Assembly (NCBI RefSeq): GCF_015163075.1
Contig: NZ_JADDXU010000003.1
Coordinates: forward strand, 310,001-374,000
DNA: 64,000 nucleotides
Direction of reading: 5' to 3'
Origin: Streptomyces justiciae
GTDB taxonomy: Bacteria; Actinomycetota; Actinomycetes; Streptomycetales; Streptomycetaceae
Part shown: piece after piece, positions 1-7,149 of the stretch
How positions within the stretch are numbered: the first letter of the stretch is position 1
Layout of the letters: each line of letters starts with the position of its first letter
The notes under the pieces: model-generated
What the model was told of the DNA's origin: nothing
Databases searched by the model: none
What the model saw: the letters and a program-made list of their open reading frames with translations, nothing else
Translations under genes and position numbers: made by a program

Positions 1-663
1 GTTGTCGACGTCGACGTCCCGGCGGCGGAGGCCGGCCAGCTCCTCGGGGCGCATCGGACCGTAGGCGCCGAGGTAGACCATCAGGCGCCAACGGATGCCG
101 ATCGCGTCGGCGAGGGCGTCGACCTGGGCGACGGTGGCGATACGACGTTCGGCGGCTGACTCCTTGCCCGCGCCCTTGATCCGGCACGGGTTGCGGGTGA
201 TCAGGTCGTCGTCGACCGCTGTCTCCAGGATGCCCTTGAGGAGGCGGTACGCCTTGGCGATCGTCGTCTTGGCTGTGGTGGTGCGAAGCCGCTCGGCGCG
301 CCATTCGCGAACGCGCGGCGCGGTGATCTCATCCAGGTCGAGGTCACCGAAGGTCGGGAGGATGTGGAGCCGTAGGAGATCCTCGTAGAGGTCTACGGTG
401 CGCACCGACAGCTCTCGTTCCTCGACCCACTTCTCGGCGTAGACGCGGAAGTTGACTGCCCCGGCGTCCGGAGCGCGCCAGTCTCCCCGGGTGAGGTCTG
501 CCTCCACCTGAGACAGCCAGACCTCCGCGTCCTTCTTGGTCTCGAACGTCTCCTCCGCGCGGATGCGCTCACCGTCAGGACCGAGGTAGGAAGCAGTCCA
601 GCGGCCGGACCGGTACCGCCTCACCGCGCCGAAGCGGCGTCTCCTGCCTTTCTTGTTGGCCAT
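1..663 (-). CDS. int: Tyrosine integrase of the AICE (C-terminus outside window)
   Basis: The reading frame from the ATG at 663 runs to the window edge, giving the first 221 residues. The order is a basic, AP2-like arm-binding N-terminus, a SAM-like core-binding domain (about residues 70-150), then the start of the catalytic domain with the first catalytic Arg in the box GAYGPMRPEELAGL (about 200-213). The remaining catalytic His/Arg and Tyr lie outside the window. It would catalyse site-specific recombination between attP and the tRNA-Gly(CCC) gene, whose 3' fragment marks the other end at 13116-13163. The ATG overlaps the TGA of the excisionase gene, so the two are translationally coupled. 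Assignment to integrases is secure; truncation is only by the window. Confidence 0.93.
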   Translation of the reverse strand, partial: MANKKGRRRRFGAVRRYRSGRWTASYLGPDGERIRAEETFETKKDAEVWLSQVEADLTRGDWRAPDAGAVNFRVYAEKWVEERELSVRTVDLYEDLLRLHILPTFGDLDLDEITAPRVREWRAERLRTTTAKTTIAKAYRLLKGILETAVDDDLITRNPCRIKGAGKESAAERRIATVAQVDALADAIGIRWRLMVYLGAYGPMRPEELAGLRRRDVDVDN

Positions 664-875
664 CAGGCGGCCCTCCTAAGGGCGGTGCGCCGGAGCCGGA
701 TCGGCTCGACGGTGCGGGACCGGATGAACTCCTCGACCGCGCTCTCAGGGATACGGACATGCCGGCCGAGCTTCACGTACCGAATGCGTCGCTCCTCGAT
801 CAGCCGCCGAGGGAATCGGGCGCTCGTACCGAGTAGCTCGGCGACCTGGTCGACGGACAGGTAGCGGTCGGTCAT
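663..875 (-). CDS. xis: Excisionase / MerR-like helix-turn-helix DNA-binding protein
   Basis: A 70-residue protein made almost entirely of a winged helix-turn-helix of the excisionase (DUF/HTH_17) type: YLSVDQVAELLGT, a recognition segment RRLIEERRIRYVKLGRHVRI, then PESAVEEFI. This family bends att DNA and directs integrase toward excision. It sits between the replication initiator and integrase with ATGA overlaps on both sides (872-875 and 661-665), matching the repSA-xis-int order of pSAM2-like elements. The basic C-terminal tail is typical. It could also act as a local regulator, but position and size make excisionase the best reading. Confidence 0.9.
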   Translation of the reverse strand: MTDRYLSVDQVAELLGTSARFPRRLIEERRIRYVKLGRHVRIPESAVEEFIRSRTVEPIRLRRTALRRAA

Positions 876-2215
876 GCGGTGGGCTCACCTTCCGTTCCGG
901 GGGCGGGGTCGAGGGATGCGGAAAGCCATGCCTCGGTGTCGGAGAGGCCGGTTCCGGCGAACACCCAGTGCGCGAGTACGTACGTGGTGTTGGTGGTGGG
1001 GGCGTTGGCGGGCACGGCTTGTGCGCGGCGCCATTCGGCGCGGGCGTTGCGGAGGGCGCCGAGGGTTGTGGAGTAGCGGCGGGACTTGGTGGAGAAGTGG
1101 CCGCGGAAGCCGAGCATGTGGGCCCAGGCGCGGAGTCGGAGGTGTTCGAGGCTCTTGCGAGCGCCGAGGGTCCAGGCAGTTCGGACGAGGCGGCGGGAGT
1201 GGTCGCTGATGTCGAGCTGGGCCAGCTCGGCGGCGAACTTGAGCGGGCGGTCGAGAGCCCCGGTCGCTGTCTCGGCTCCCTTGGTCGCGTACTTGGCGAT
1301 GTACGCGGCTACCGCTCGCTCGGTTAGCTCCTGGCCGTCGTTGAAGTCGGCCGATCGGATGGTGCGGACGTCGAGTTGGCGGCCGAAGGTGAAGGTGTGG
1401 GTGCGACCGTCGATGACCGGGCCGTCGACGCTGGCCTTGGTGGCGGCGGCCTCGATGGCGTCGGTGAGCAGCTCAGCGGTGGCCCAAGGCGGGGGTGGGG
1501 TGTCTCCGCCGCTGGGGCCGTCGAGGCGGATGACCGCGTGGAAGTGGACGGCGCCGCGTTTCTGGTACTCGGCGACCTTGGCGAAGGAGACGCGGGCGTG
1601 GTCGCGGAGCCTGCGCTGTGAGAGGCCCGCGCGCTTGGCGACCTCTCGGCGCAGGTACGTCGAGAAGCGGCGCCAGAGCTGTCCGGCGTGGGCGTTCCAG
1701 AGGACTGCGGCTTCGTAGTCGTAGGTGTCGGGGTTGAGTGGGGTGCCGAGTGCTTCGTCGTCCTGGTCGTGGTGGTCGCCGCAGCGACAGGGGCGGCCGT
1801 CGGTGCGGCGGTTGTGGACCGGGCCGAAGCCGGGGGCAGTGAAGGTCGCGAACACGCGCGGGTGGGCGGCGACTTGTTCGGGGGTGCCTTTGCCGCCGCG
1901 CAGTCCGGCGGTGATCAGGTGGAAGGTGTCGCGACGGTAGACCTCGGCGCAGGCCTGGCAGCGGGTCGTGCGGCGGTTGTTGCAGCGGACGAGGAGTTGG
2001 CCGGCCGGGAGGTCGGTCGAGTCGAGGTGGTGGAGGACGGCGCCGATTTCGCCGGTGGTGGTGTCGAGGTCGTATTCGGTGCGGTGGCCGTCGAGGCGGA
2101 TCGGGTGGGTACAGCCGCCGAGGGTGGAGAGTTGGCGGAGGGTACCGGGGAGCGTGCCCTGTGCGGCCAGGTTCGCGAGTTCCGGGAGCGGGGCCGGAGT
2201 GGTGCGGGTGAAGAT
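872..2215 (-). CDS. repSA: RepSA-like rolling-circle replication initiator
   Basis: The protein has an HUH-endonuclease signature: AVHFHAVIRLDG (metal-binding HxH) and, further on, YIAKYATK (catalytic Tyr region). It also has an N-terminal Cys cluster of the form C-x7-C-x2-C, typical of AICE initiators of about 450 residues. It would nick the double-strand origin of the excised element. The first ATG or GTG in frame is the GTG at 1853-1855, which would remove about 120 conserved residues. Upstream the frame stays open to a stop at 2312-2314 with no ATG, GTG or TTG. A good ribosome-binding site AAGGAG (2223-2228) lies 7 nt before an ATC codon at 2213-2215, taken here as the start. Its stop overlaps the xis start. 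Confidence 0.85.
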   Translation of the reverse strand: MFTRTTPAPLPELANLAAQGTLPGTLRQLSTLGGCTHPIRLDGHRTEYDLDTTTGEIGAVLHHLDSTDLPAGQLLVRCNNRRTTRCQACAEVYRRDTFHLITAGLRGGKGTPEQVAAHPRVFATFTAPGFGPVHNRRTDGRPCRCGDHHDQDDEALGTPLNPDTYDYEAAVLWNAHAGQLWRRFSTYLRREVAKRAGLSQRRLRDHARVSFAKVAEYQKRGAVHFHAVIRLDGPSGGDTPPPPWATAELLTDAIEAAATKASVDGPVIDGRTHTFTFGRQLDVRTIRSADFNDGQELTERAVAAYIAKYATKGAETATGALDRPLKFAAELAQLDISDHSRRLVRTAWTLGARKSLEHLRLRAWAHMLGFRGHFSTKSRRYSTTLGALRNARAEWRRAQAVPANAPTTNTTYVLAHWVFAGTGLSDTEAWLSASLDPAPGTEGEPTA

Positions 2216-2222
2216 GGCGTTT

Positions 2223-2228
2223 CTCCTT
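2223..2228 (-). promoter_or_regulatory. Ribosome-binding site that places the unusual repSA start
   Basis: Read on the minus strand this is AAGGAG, followed by the 7-nt spacer AAACGCC and then ATC. It is the only strong Shine-Dalgarno upstream of the conserved N-terminal coding region. This is why the start is placed at a non-standard ATC, or at a codon that has been mutated from ATG. Confidence 0.55.
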
Positions 2229-2311
2229 CTGGCTGACTTGGTCGGGAGGAACAGGCCCCGGGGCGGCGTGATGCTTCGTCGAGCGACGCCGCCCCGGAGG
2301 GCAGGTGGGGT

Positions 2312-2563
2312 TCAGCGCCGGTGCTGGTCGCGGAGCATCGAGCGCAGGACGACAGCGGCCACGGCTACGGAGATGGCTGTGACGGCGACGGCGGCCAGGA
2401 GCGCGGTGAGGACGACTCCGCCGACGACCAGTGCCGCGATCGTCTTGTGGTCGATGGAGACCGCCGGGAGCGAGCGATGTACGGGCACGGGTGCCGGGTC
2501 GGCGGGTGCGTGGGTGTGTGCGGGCGGCGGGGTCGGGTTGTCGGGGTACTTGGGCAGCAGCAC
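2312..2563 (-). CDS. SpdD-like plasmid-spread membrane protein
   Basis: An 83-residue protein with a Pro/His-rich N-terminus (MLLPKYPDNPTPPPAHTHAP) and a strongly hydrophobic second half that predicts two short membrane segments (about 40-75). Small proteins of this layout and position are the SpdD/spread proteins of Streptomyces plasmids, thought to help the incoming element move between compartments of the mycelium. The GTG start (2561-2563) has a GAGGAGAG ribosome-binding site 7 nt upstream, and a KorSA-type operator lies 20 nt further up. It is the first gene of the spdD-repSA-xis-int transcription unit. The family assignment rests on layout and context, not on a catalytic motif. Confidence 0.65.
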   Translation of the reverse strand: MLLPKYPDNPTPPPAHTHAPADPAPVPVHRSLPAVSIDHKTIAALVVGGVVLTALLAAVAVTAISVAVAAVVLRSMLRDQHRR

Positions 2564-2582
2564 GGTCGATCTCTCCTCATCT

Positions 2583-2600
2583 ACTCGTCTAGGTATGTGA
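2583..2600. promoter_or_regulatory. KorSA-type operator before spdD-repSA-xis-int
   Basis: ACTCGTCTAGGTATGTGA shares the ACTCGTCTA half-site with the sites at 5648, 5722 and 6600. It lies just upstream of the SpdD start and would let the GntR repressor control replication and integration genes. Confidence 0.6.
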
Positions 2601-2783
2601 GCCGTTTATGACGTCCACGCCGGTGCGGGCGCCGGACTCGATGGCGGGGGCGAAGAAGGTCTGCGAGAGCCAGAAGCCGAAGAGGGCGATCAGTACGACG
2701 ACCCAGGTGCGGACGCCGAGGAACTTGACCGCTCCCCAGGCGAAGAAGCCGAGGACGACGACGAGCGGCAGGCTGACGGTCAC
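2589..2783 (-). CDS. Small membrane protein of the transfer operon
   Basis: A 64-residue protein with two predicted membrane helices (about residues 5-22 and 27-47) and a polar C-terminus. No catalytic motif is visible. It lies between the Cys/His transfer protein (ends 2799) and SpdD, inside the traB transcription unit. Similar short membrane proteins recur at this place in actinomycete integrative elements and are presumed to take part in mating or spread. Its precise role is unknown. Confidence 0.7.
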   Translation of the reverse strand: MTVSLPLVVVLGFFAWGAVKFLGVRTWVVVLIALFGFWLSQTFFAPAIESGARTGVDVINGSHT

Positions 2784-2798
2784 GGGGTGCGGGTCCTT

Positions 2799-2990
2799 TC
2801 AGCGGACGGGGCAACGGTGGGTGCGGGCGGCGAGTTCGGCGGCGGCGCGGCTGTCGTAGTCGGTGGAGAAGCCGCAGCGCGGGGCGGTGCAGGCGGCGGT
2901 GTGTTTCTCGCGGCCCCGGCCGTCGTACGAGGTGGCGACCTGGACCGGGCCGATTCGGACGACGTTGCGGAAGCGGCGTTGGGCGGTCAT
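2799..2990 (-). CDS. Mobile element transfer protein (small Cys/His protein)
   Basis: A 63-residue basic protein beginning MTAQRRFRNVVRIGPVQVAT. It carries H-x3-C-x4-C and a later H-x-C, a pattern that could bind one zinc ion. Short proteins starting RRFxNVVRIGPVQVATxYD are common in Streptomyces AICEs, where they are called mobile element transfer proteins; biochemistry is lacking. It lies between the DUF2637 membrane protein and the 64-residue membrane protein and is presumably co-transcribed with traB. Confidence 0.8.
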   Translation of the reverse strand: MTAQRRFRNVVRIGPVQVATSYDGRGREKHTAACTAPRCGFSTDYDSRAAAELAARTHRCPVR

Positions 2991-3002
2991 GGGCCTCTCC
3001 TT

Positions 3003-3608
3003 TCAGAGCTGGGCGGCGATGGCTTCGGCCATGGGCGCGGGTACGCCGAGGCGGGCGCGGAGGGTGGGGGTGTCGATCGGTGTGCCGGTGCGGGTGTGGT
3101 GGTCGGTGGCGACCTTGCGGGCGTGGTCGACCAGGGCGGCCGGGACGGTGATGGCAGGGTGTTCGGGTGCTGCTTCGATGACGGGTTGGGCGAGGGATTC
3201 GGGAGCGGGCGCGTCTTCCGGGTCCTCGGTGGCCGTTTCCGGCTGCGGCGGGGTGTGGACGAGGAGCGTTCCGCCGAGGAAAGCGACTGCGGGCCAGCCC
3301 GCGACGAGGATGCGCAGCCAGGCCGGCACCTGGTTGAGGTCGAGGAGTCCGGCAGTGGCGATATTCGCGCCGAGGGATGCCGCGAGTGCGATGACGAACC
3401 AGCACCACGCGGCAGCTTTCGCCGTACCGGACCGCAGTCGGCGCCAGGCCGCGACCAGCAGCAGGTCGACGCTGATCGGGTAGGCCCACGCCTTCCATCC
3501 GTCCTGTCCAGCCGCTGCGGCGATGTCGTGGAGGTGGGCGAAGGAAAGAGCTCCGGCGATGACCGCCTGGACCAGAACGGCGTCGACGCGGAGGGCCGGG
3601 CGAACCAT
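3003..3608 (-). CDS. DUF2637 family membrane protein (SpdB-like)
   Basis: A 201-residue protein with four hydrophobic segments in the first 115 residues (about 10-32, 44-57, 66-88 and 95-116), then a Pro/Glu/Ala-rich cytoplasmic tail ending in a small helical domain. The membrane part matches the DUF2637 layout found in SpdB-type transfer proteins of Streptomyces plasmids. SpdB proteins are thought to work with TraB to pass DNA across septa; that role is inferred from family and context. The ATG overlaps the stop of the preceding gene by ATGA at 3606-3610, so the genes are translationally coupled. Confidence 0.82.
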   Translation of the reverse strand: MVRPALRVDAVLVQAVIAGALSFAHLHDIAAAAGQDGWKAWAYPISVDLLLVAAWRRLRSGTAKAAAWCWFVIALAASLGANIATAGLLDLNQVPAWLRILVAGWPAVAFLGGTLLVHTPPQPETATEDPEDAPAPESLAQPVIEAAPEHPAITVPAALVDHARKVATDHHTRTGTPIDTPTLRARLGVPAPMAEAIAAQL

Positions 3609-3817
3609 CAGGCGTCCGTGCCCGGGTAGCGGGGGCCGGAGTTGGGGTCGTAGGCGGGCGGGAAGAAGCCGGGCGGCGGTTCCGGAAGCGAGGCCGCCAG
3701 GGACGGTCCGGCGACGTCGATGAAGTCGTTGTCTGCATCGAGGGTGGCGGCGTACAGGGCGAGTTGGCCGAGCATCACGACGGTGCGCACGAAGTCGTCG
3801 CGGGCGGTGCTGCTCAT
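3608..3817 (-). CDS. Small hypothetical protein of the transfer operon
   Basis: A 69-residue protein with an amphipathic N-terminal half (FVRTVVMLGQLALYAATLD) and a Pro/Gly/Tyr-rich C-terminus (PPPGFFPPAYDPNSGPRYPG). It has no recognisable domain. It sits 78 nt downstream of traB, is preceded by an AGGAA-type ribosome-binding site, and overlaps the DUF2637 gene by ATGA. Operon membership suggests a role in transfer; nothing in the sequence says what. Confidence 0.7.
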   Translation of the reverse strand: MSSTARDDFVRTVVMLGQLALYAATLDADNDFIDVAGPSLAASLPEPPPGFFPPAYDPNSGPRYPGTDA

Positions 3818-3895
3818 TGGGACCTTCCTGTTTCGGACATGGGAGGGGTAGGGACTTGGCGTGAGACGGTCACGCCGACCGGGGCGGGGTGGAGG

Positions 3896-5272
3896 TCAGT
3901 CGGTCATCGGGTACGGCCGGACGACCGGGGTCGGTGCTTCGAGCGGCCGTACGGGCACGTAGGGCCGGAAGGGCTTGAGCGCCGCCAGGTCCGGCACCAG
4001 GTGTGCGGTGTCCTGGCAGATCTCGGCGGCGTCGCCGAGGGAGAGGTACGGCGTGCGGATGCGGGACCAGCCACCCGAGGTGTCGCCCGCCACGGCCAGT
4101 CCGGGCAGCTCGGGCGCGATGGCGCAGGCGGCGTAGACCGCTTCCGGGGCGATGTCGCCGAGTGCCATCTTGGCGGAGGCTTCGTCGTTGACGCGGTGGC
4201 AGACGCGGCCGGTCAGCTGGGCGCGCAGCATGGTGGCGCCCTTTCCGAGTTCGGCGCCGAAGCGCTGCCCGCAGACTTCGAGGTAGATGCCGGCGGCGCG
4301 GCCGAGCTGGGCGAGGCGGATGAGTTGGGTGACCATCTCGTCCCGCCGTTCCTCGTCCTTCTTCGTGGCGACGAGGAAGAGTTCGGCGACCTCGTCGACG
4401 AACAGCACGATCGGGGTGGGGCGTTCGTGCTCGGGCAGACCCCAGATGTCGGAGGTGATCTCCTCGTCGGGGGTGCTGGGGGCGATGCCCTGCCGGGCCT
4501 TGATCAAGTCGTAGCGGTCCTCCATCTCCTGGACGAGTGCGGGAAGCAGTGCAGCGGCCTGTTCCGGGTCAGTGGCGAGTGCGGAGAGCCGGGGTGCGAA
4601 GGGCGCCAGTTCCACGCCGCGTTTGCAGTCGATGCCGACGAGGGCGACGGGTTGCGGGGCGAGTCCGGTGATGAGGTGGCGTAGGTACATGGACTTGCCG
4701 GACAAGGTGGCGCCGAGGGTGAGTTGGTGAGGGATGGTGCGGTAGTCGCGTACGAAGGGGGTGGCGTCCTCGCGGAGCGCGACCGGGATATGCAGGTGCC
4801 CGCTGTCGACCTTGCGAGGCATCCGTACGCGGCGCAGGACGTCGTAGCCGACGAGCCGGAGTTCGACGACACCGGGCTTGACGGTGGTGACGTACACGGC
4901 GTGAACGCCCCAGGCGTGCCGCAGCCGTTCGGCGGATGCGGCGACATCGGCGGGTTCCTGGCCCGGGGCGAGCCGGAGCCGTATCCGCAGGCCAGTCGTG
5001 GTGGGGCGGATGATGCCCCGGCGGGGCGGGACGGGTCGTATCTCTCGGTTCGTGGTGGCCTTGACCGCGAGGACCCGCAGCCGGGACGGCGCGACGGTCA
5101 GGCCGCATGCTTCCATGACGGAGGCGTACGAGCCGAGCAGCCGGGCGGTGGAGACCGGCAGGCCGACGGTGGACCAGTAGACGGCCGGGTGCTTGGCCCG
5201 GGCGTAGGCGGCCCCGCCGCCGAGTGCGGCGACAGGACCACCCACCTCCAGGAGCGTTGCTATGTCGGTCAT
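3896..5272 (-). CDS. traB: TraB-like FtsK/SpoIIIE DNA translocase
   Basis: A 458-residue protein with one FtsK/SpoIIIE ATPase domain. The Walker A is GATLSGKS (about 191-198) and the Walker B PIVLFVDEVAEL (about 286-297), followed by the QLIRLAQLGRAAGI segment seen in this family. TraB proteins form a hexameric ring that moves double-stranded plasmid DNA between hyphae without relaxase nicking. The N-terminus has only weak hydrophobicity, so membrane attachment may depend on the DUF2637 partner. The start at 5272 is chosen because its ATG overlaps the stop of the upstream small regulator (ATGA); a longer frame to 5377 runs inside that gene. The locus name in pSAM2 is traSA. Confidence 0.92.
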   Translation of the reverse strand: MTDIATLLEVGGPVAALGGGAAYARAKHPAVYWSTVGLPVSTARLLGSYASVMEACGLTVAPSRLRVLAVKATTNREIRPVPPRRGIIRPTTTGLRIRLRLAPGQEPADVAASAERLRHAWGVHAVYVTTVKPGVVELRLVGYDVLRRVRMPRKVDSGHLHIPVALREDATPFVRDYRTIPHQLTLGATLSGKSMYLRHLITGLAPQPVALVGIDCKRGVELAPFAPRLSALATDPEQAAALLPALVQEMEDRYDLIKARQGIAPSTPDEEITSDIWGLPEHERPTPIVLFVDEVAELFLVATKKDEERRDEMVTQLIRLAQLGRAAGIYLEVCGQRFGAELGKGATMLRAQLTGRVCHRVNDEASAKMALGDIAPEAVYAACAIAPELPGLAVAGDTSGGWSRIRTPYLSLGDAAEICQDTAHLVPDLAALKPFRPYVPVRPLEAPTPVVRPYPMTD

Positions 5273-5631
5273 CAGGCAGCGGCCCCGGTCGCGGCAGCCG
5301 GGAAGGCGGCCGGGGTGACGGCGGCGGCGCGGTAGGCGATGCCGTGGCGCTGCTGGCCGTTGAAGACGCTCTCCCACGGCCGGGCGATGAGCCCCGGCAG
5401 CGAGACGGGCGAGCCGAGGGCCAGCCCTTCCGAGATGCCGCCCTCAGGAATGGTGACCTTGATGAGCGACGACTCACCGTCCTCGATGTAGACGACGCCG
5501 ACCGTCATCAGCGGCTCACCGCTGACGGCGTCGGTGGCCCGCTCGCCGGTCTGACGGTCGCGGACCTTCGGCTCCGGAGCCTCGGTCAGCAGGATCGTCG
5601 CGGCGGCGGTCTCAACGCGAATGGTGCGCAA
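5272..5631 (-). CDS. SCO3933-family small regulatory protein
   Basis: A 119-residue protein starting at the TTG codon 5629-5631, preceded by GGGGAA, and reading MRTIRVET... It contains KVRDRQTGERATDAVSGEPL and an extended beta-rich middle, then EGLALGSPVSLPGL. It matches the small SCO3933-type proteins that always stand just upstream of traB in Streptomyces AICEs. Function is unproven; by position it may influence expression or substrate loading of the translocase. A start further upstream at 5661 is possible but would run through the KorSA-type operator at 5648-5663. Confidence 0.75.
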   Translation of the reverse strand: MRTIRVETAAATILLTEAPEPKVRDRQTGERATDAVSGEPLMTVGVVYIEDGESSLIKVTIPEGGISEGLALGSPVSLPGLIARPWESVFNGQQRHGIAYRAAAVTPAAFPAAATGAAA

Positions 5632-5647
5632 GGGAGTTCCCCTATCT

Positions 5648-5663
5648 ACTCGTCTATACATGA
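5648..5663. promoter_or_regulatory. KorSA-type operator before the tra operon
   Basis: ACTCGTCTATACATGA carries the shared ACTCGTCTA half. It lies about 17 nt upstream of the TTG start of the first tra-operon gene, where a bound repressor would block transcription of the transfer genes. Confidence 0.6.
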
Positions 5664-5721
5664 TGCGTCCTGCGAACCCGATTCCGTGTTCGCGTGGACC
5701 ACTCTGCCACTCAACTTGCCC

Positions 5722-5737
5722 ACTCGTCTATACGAGT
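5722..5737. promoter_or_regulatory. Perfect palindromic KorSA-type operator
   Basis: ACTCGT-CTAT-ACGAGT is the most symmetrical of the five related sites. It lies between the end of the GntR repressor gene (5799) and the tra operon. A further ACGAGT half-site occurs at about 5754-5759. Confidence 0.65.
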
Positions 5738-5798
5738 ATGCCTGTTGAGGTGTACGAGTCCGAGAACCGACCCCGCGCACCACCGCAAACCATGACGA

Positions 5799-6587
5799 TC
5801 AGGTCGCGGGAAGCTGGTACGACAGCACGTATGCGTCAGCCGCCATCACGGTGTCACAGACCTCCACGGCTCGACCCTCGGTGTCGAAGGCGGTCCGGAT
5901 GAGGTGGATGACGGGCACGCCGGAGGCCAGCCGGAGGGTCTTCACCTCGGCCGGCGAGGGCATCCGGGCGCGGATCTCCTCTTCGAAGTGGTCGAGGCGG
6001 TGGCCGAGTTCTTCGAGGCGGGCGTAGATGCCGCCGGGGCCGGGGTTCGGCTCGGCGATCTGGGTGCCGCGGGCGATGTCGAGGGGGAGGTAGGAGGTGG
6101 CGAACTCGACCGGGCGTCCGTCGAGGAGGTAGCGGCGGCGCCGGGCGAGCACGCGCCGTACGGAGCCGAGCCGGGTGGAGATGTCCTGGCTGGCCTTCTC
6201 TTCCTTGACCTCAAGGCTGTCGACCTGGGGATGACTGCCGACCGTGTCGGCTTCGACGATGAAGGCAGACTTGCCCTGCTCGCGGTGGCGCCGCGCGAAC
6301 CGGTCGGAGGCCAGACGCCGCACGGGCGGCCGGGGCCGCACGAAGACGCCCTTGCCGTGCTCGGCGTGCACGAGCCCTTCCCCCTGAAGGATGGAGAAGG
6401 AGTTTCGGACCGTCATACGGGATACCCCGTAATGCTCGACAAGGTCTGCTTCCGAGGGCAGCTTCTCGCCTTCCCGGAATCGCCCACGGTCGATGGCCTC
6501 ACGCAGCTGGTCGGCGATCTGCCGGAAGACCGCACGATCGCTCGTGGGGTCGAGATCACCGAGAAGGCCCGAAGAAAGAGGGCTCAC
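5799..6587 (-). CDS. korSA: KorSA-type GntR/UTRA transcriptional repressor
   Basis: A 262-residue regulator: a GntR winged helix (about 18-85) with FRQIADQLREAIDRGRF, LPSEADLVEHYGVSRMTVRNSF and the wing HGKGVFV, followed by a UTRA ligand-binding domain (about 110-255). It is the expected kor repressor that keeps transfer and replication genes silent. Operators of one family (ACTCGTCTA...) lie upstream of its own start (6600-6615) and at four other promoters in the element, so autoregulation is likely. It is divergent from the Nudix gene, the arrangement seen for korSA and pra in pSAM2-like elements. Confidence 0.88.
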   Translation of the reverse strand: MSPLSSGLLGDLDPTSDRAVFRQIADQLREAIDRGRFREGEKLPSEADLVEHYGVSRMTVRNSFSILQGEGLVHAEHGKGVFVRPRPPVRRLASDRFARRHREQGKSAFIVEADTVGSHPQVDSLEVKEEKASQDISTRLGSVRRVLARRRRYLLDGRPVEFATSYLPLDIARGTQIAEPNPGPGGIYARLEELGHRLDHFEEEIRARMPSPAEVKTLRLASGVPVIHLIRTAFDTEGRAVEVCDTVMAADAYVLSYQLPAT

Positions 6588-6599
6588 GTGTACTCCTTT

Positions 6600-6615
6600 A
6601 GGTATCTAGACGAGT
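6600..6615. promoter_or_regulatory. KorSA-type operator in the korSA/Nudix divergent region
   Basis: AGGTATCTAGACGAGT; its complement is ACTCGTCTAGATACCT. It lies 13 nt upstream of the korSA start and 62 nt upstream of the Nudix start, so one site may control both directions. Confidence 0.65.
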
Positions 6616-6676
6616 GGGCGAGTCTTGTTGCTACGGTGGAGAGCCTAGCCAGCCGAGAGGGCCGAGGAACGTGAGC

Positions 6677-7103
6677 ATGGACCGACCGCACTCCGTGAGC
6701 GTCGCTGGAGTGATCGTCGACGCCCAGAACCGCGCCCTCCTGATCCAGCGCCGCGACAACGGCAAGTGGGAACCCCCCCGGCGGCGTCCTCGAACGCGAG
6801 GAAACCATCCCCGAGGCCCTGCAACGCGAAGTCCTCGAAGAAACCGGCATCAAGATCGCACTTCCCGCGACCCTGACCGGCGTCTACAAGAACATGACGG
6901 GCCTGATCGTCTCCCTGGTCTTCCGCTGCCAGGCCGCCGACGGGACGCCCACCACCGGTTCCGAAACCCGCGCACTGCGCTGGGCCACCCGCGAAGAAGT
7001 CTCCGAACTCGCCGACGAGGCGTACGCGATCCGCGTCCTGGACGCACTCGACGCGACGTCCCCGCCGGCCATCCGCGCCCACGACGGCGTGAAACTCGTC
7101 TAG
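6677..7103 (+). pseudogene. Nudix hydrolase gene with a +1 frameshift at a C7 run
   Basis: The first frame reads MDRPHSVSVAGVIVDAQNRA...NGKWEPP and then leaves the family. One base fewer in the run of seven C at 6773-6779 restores GGVLEREETIPEALQREVLEETGI, a complete Nudix box (G-x5-E-x7-REVLEETG), and an open frame to the TAG at 7101-7103. The repaired protein would be about 141 residues, normal for the AICE Nudix protein that accompanies korSA in pSAM2-like elements. Such proteins hydrolyse nucleoside-diphosphate-linked substrates; the real substrate is unknown. The shift may be a true null allele, a programmed or phase-variable slip, or a sequencing error in a homopolymer. The feature spans both frames. 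Confidence 0.8.
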
Positions 7104-7149
7104 CCCGAACCCGCTGCACATGGCGGCCTACCAGCACGAAGGAACTTGT

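Noticed and set aside
5273..5377. Longer start for TraB at 5377
   Set aside because: It lies inside the upstream gene; the ATGA overlap at 5272 and homologue length favour the shorter form.
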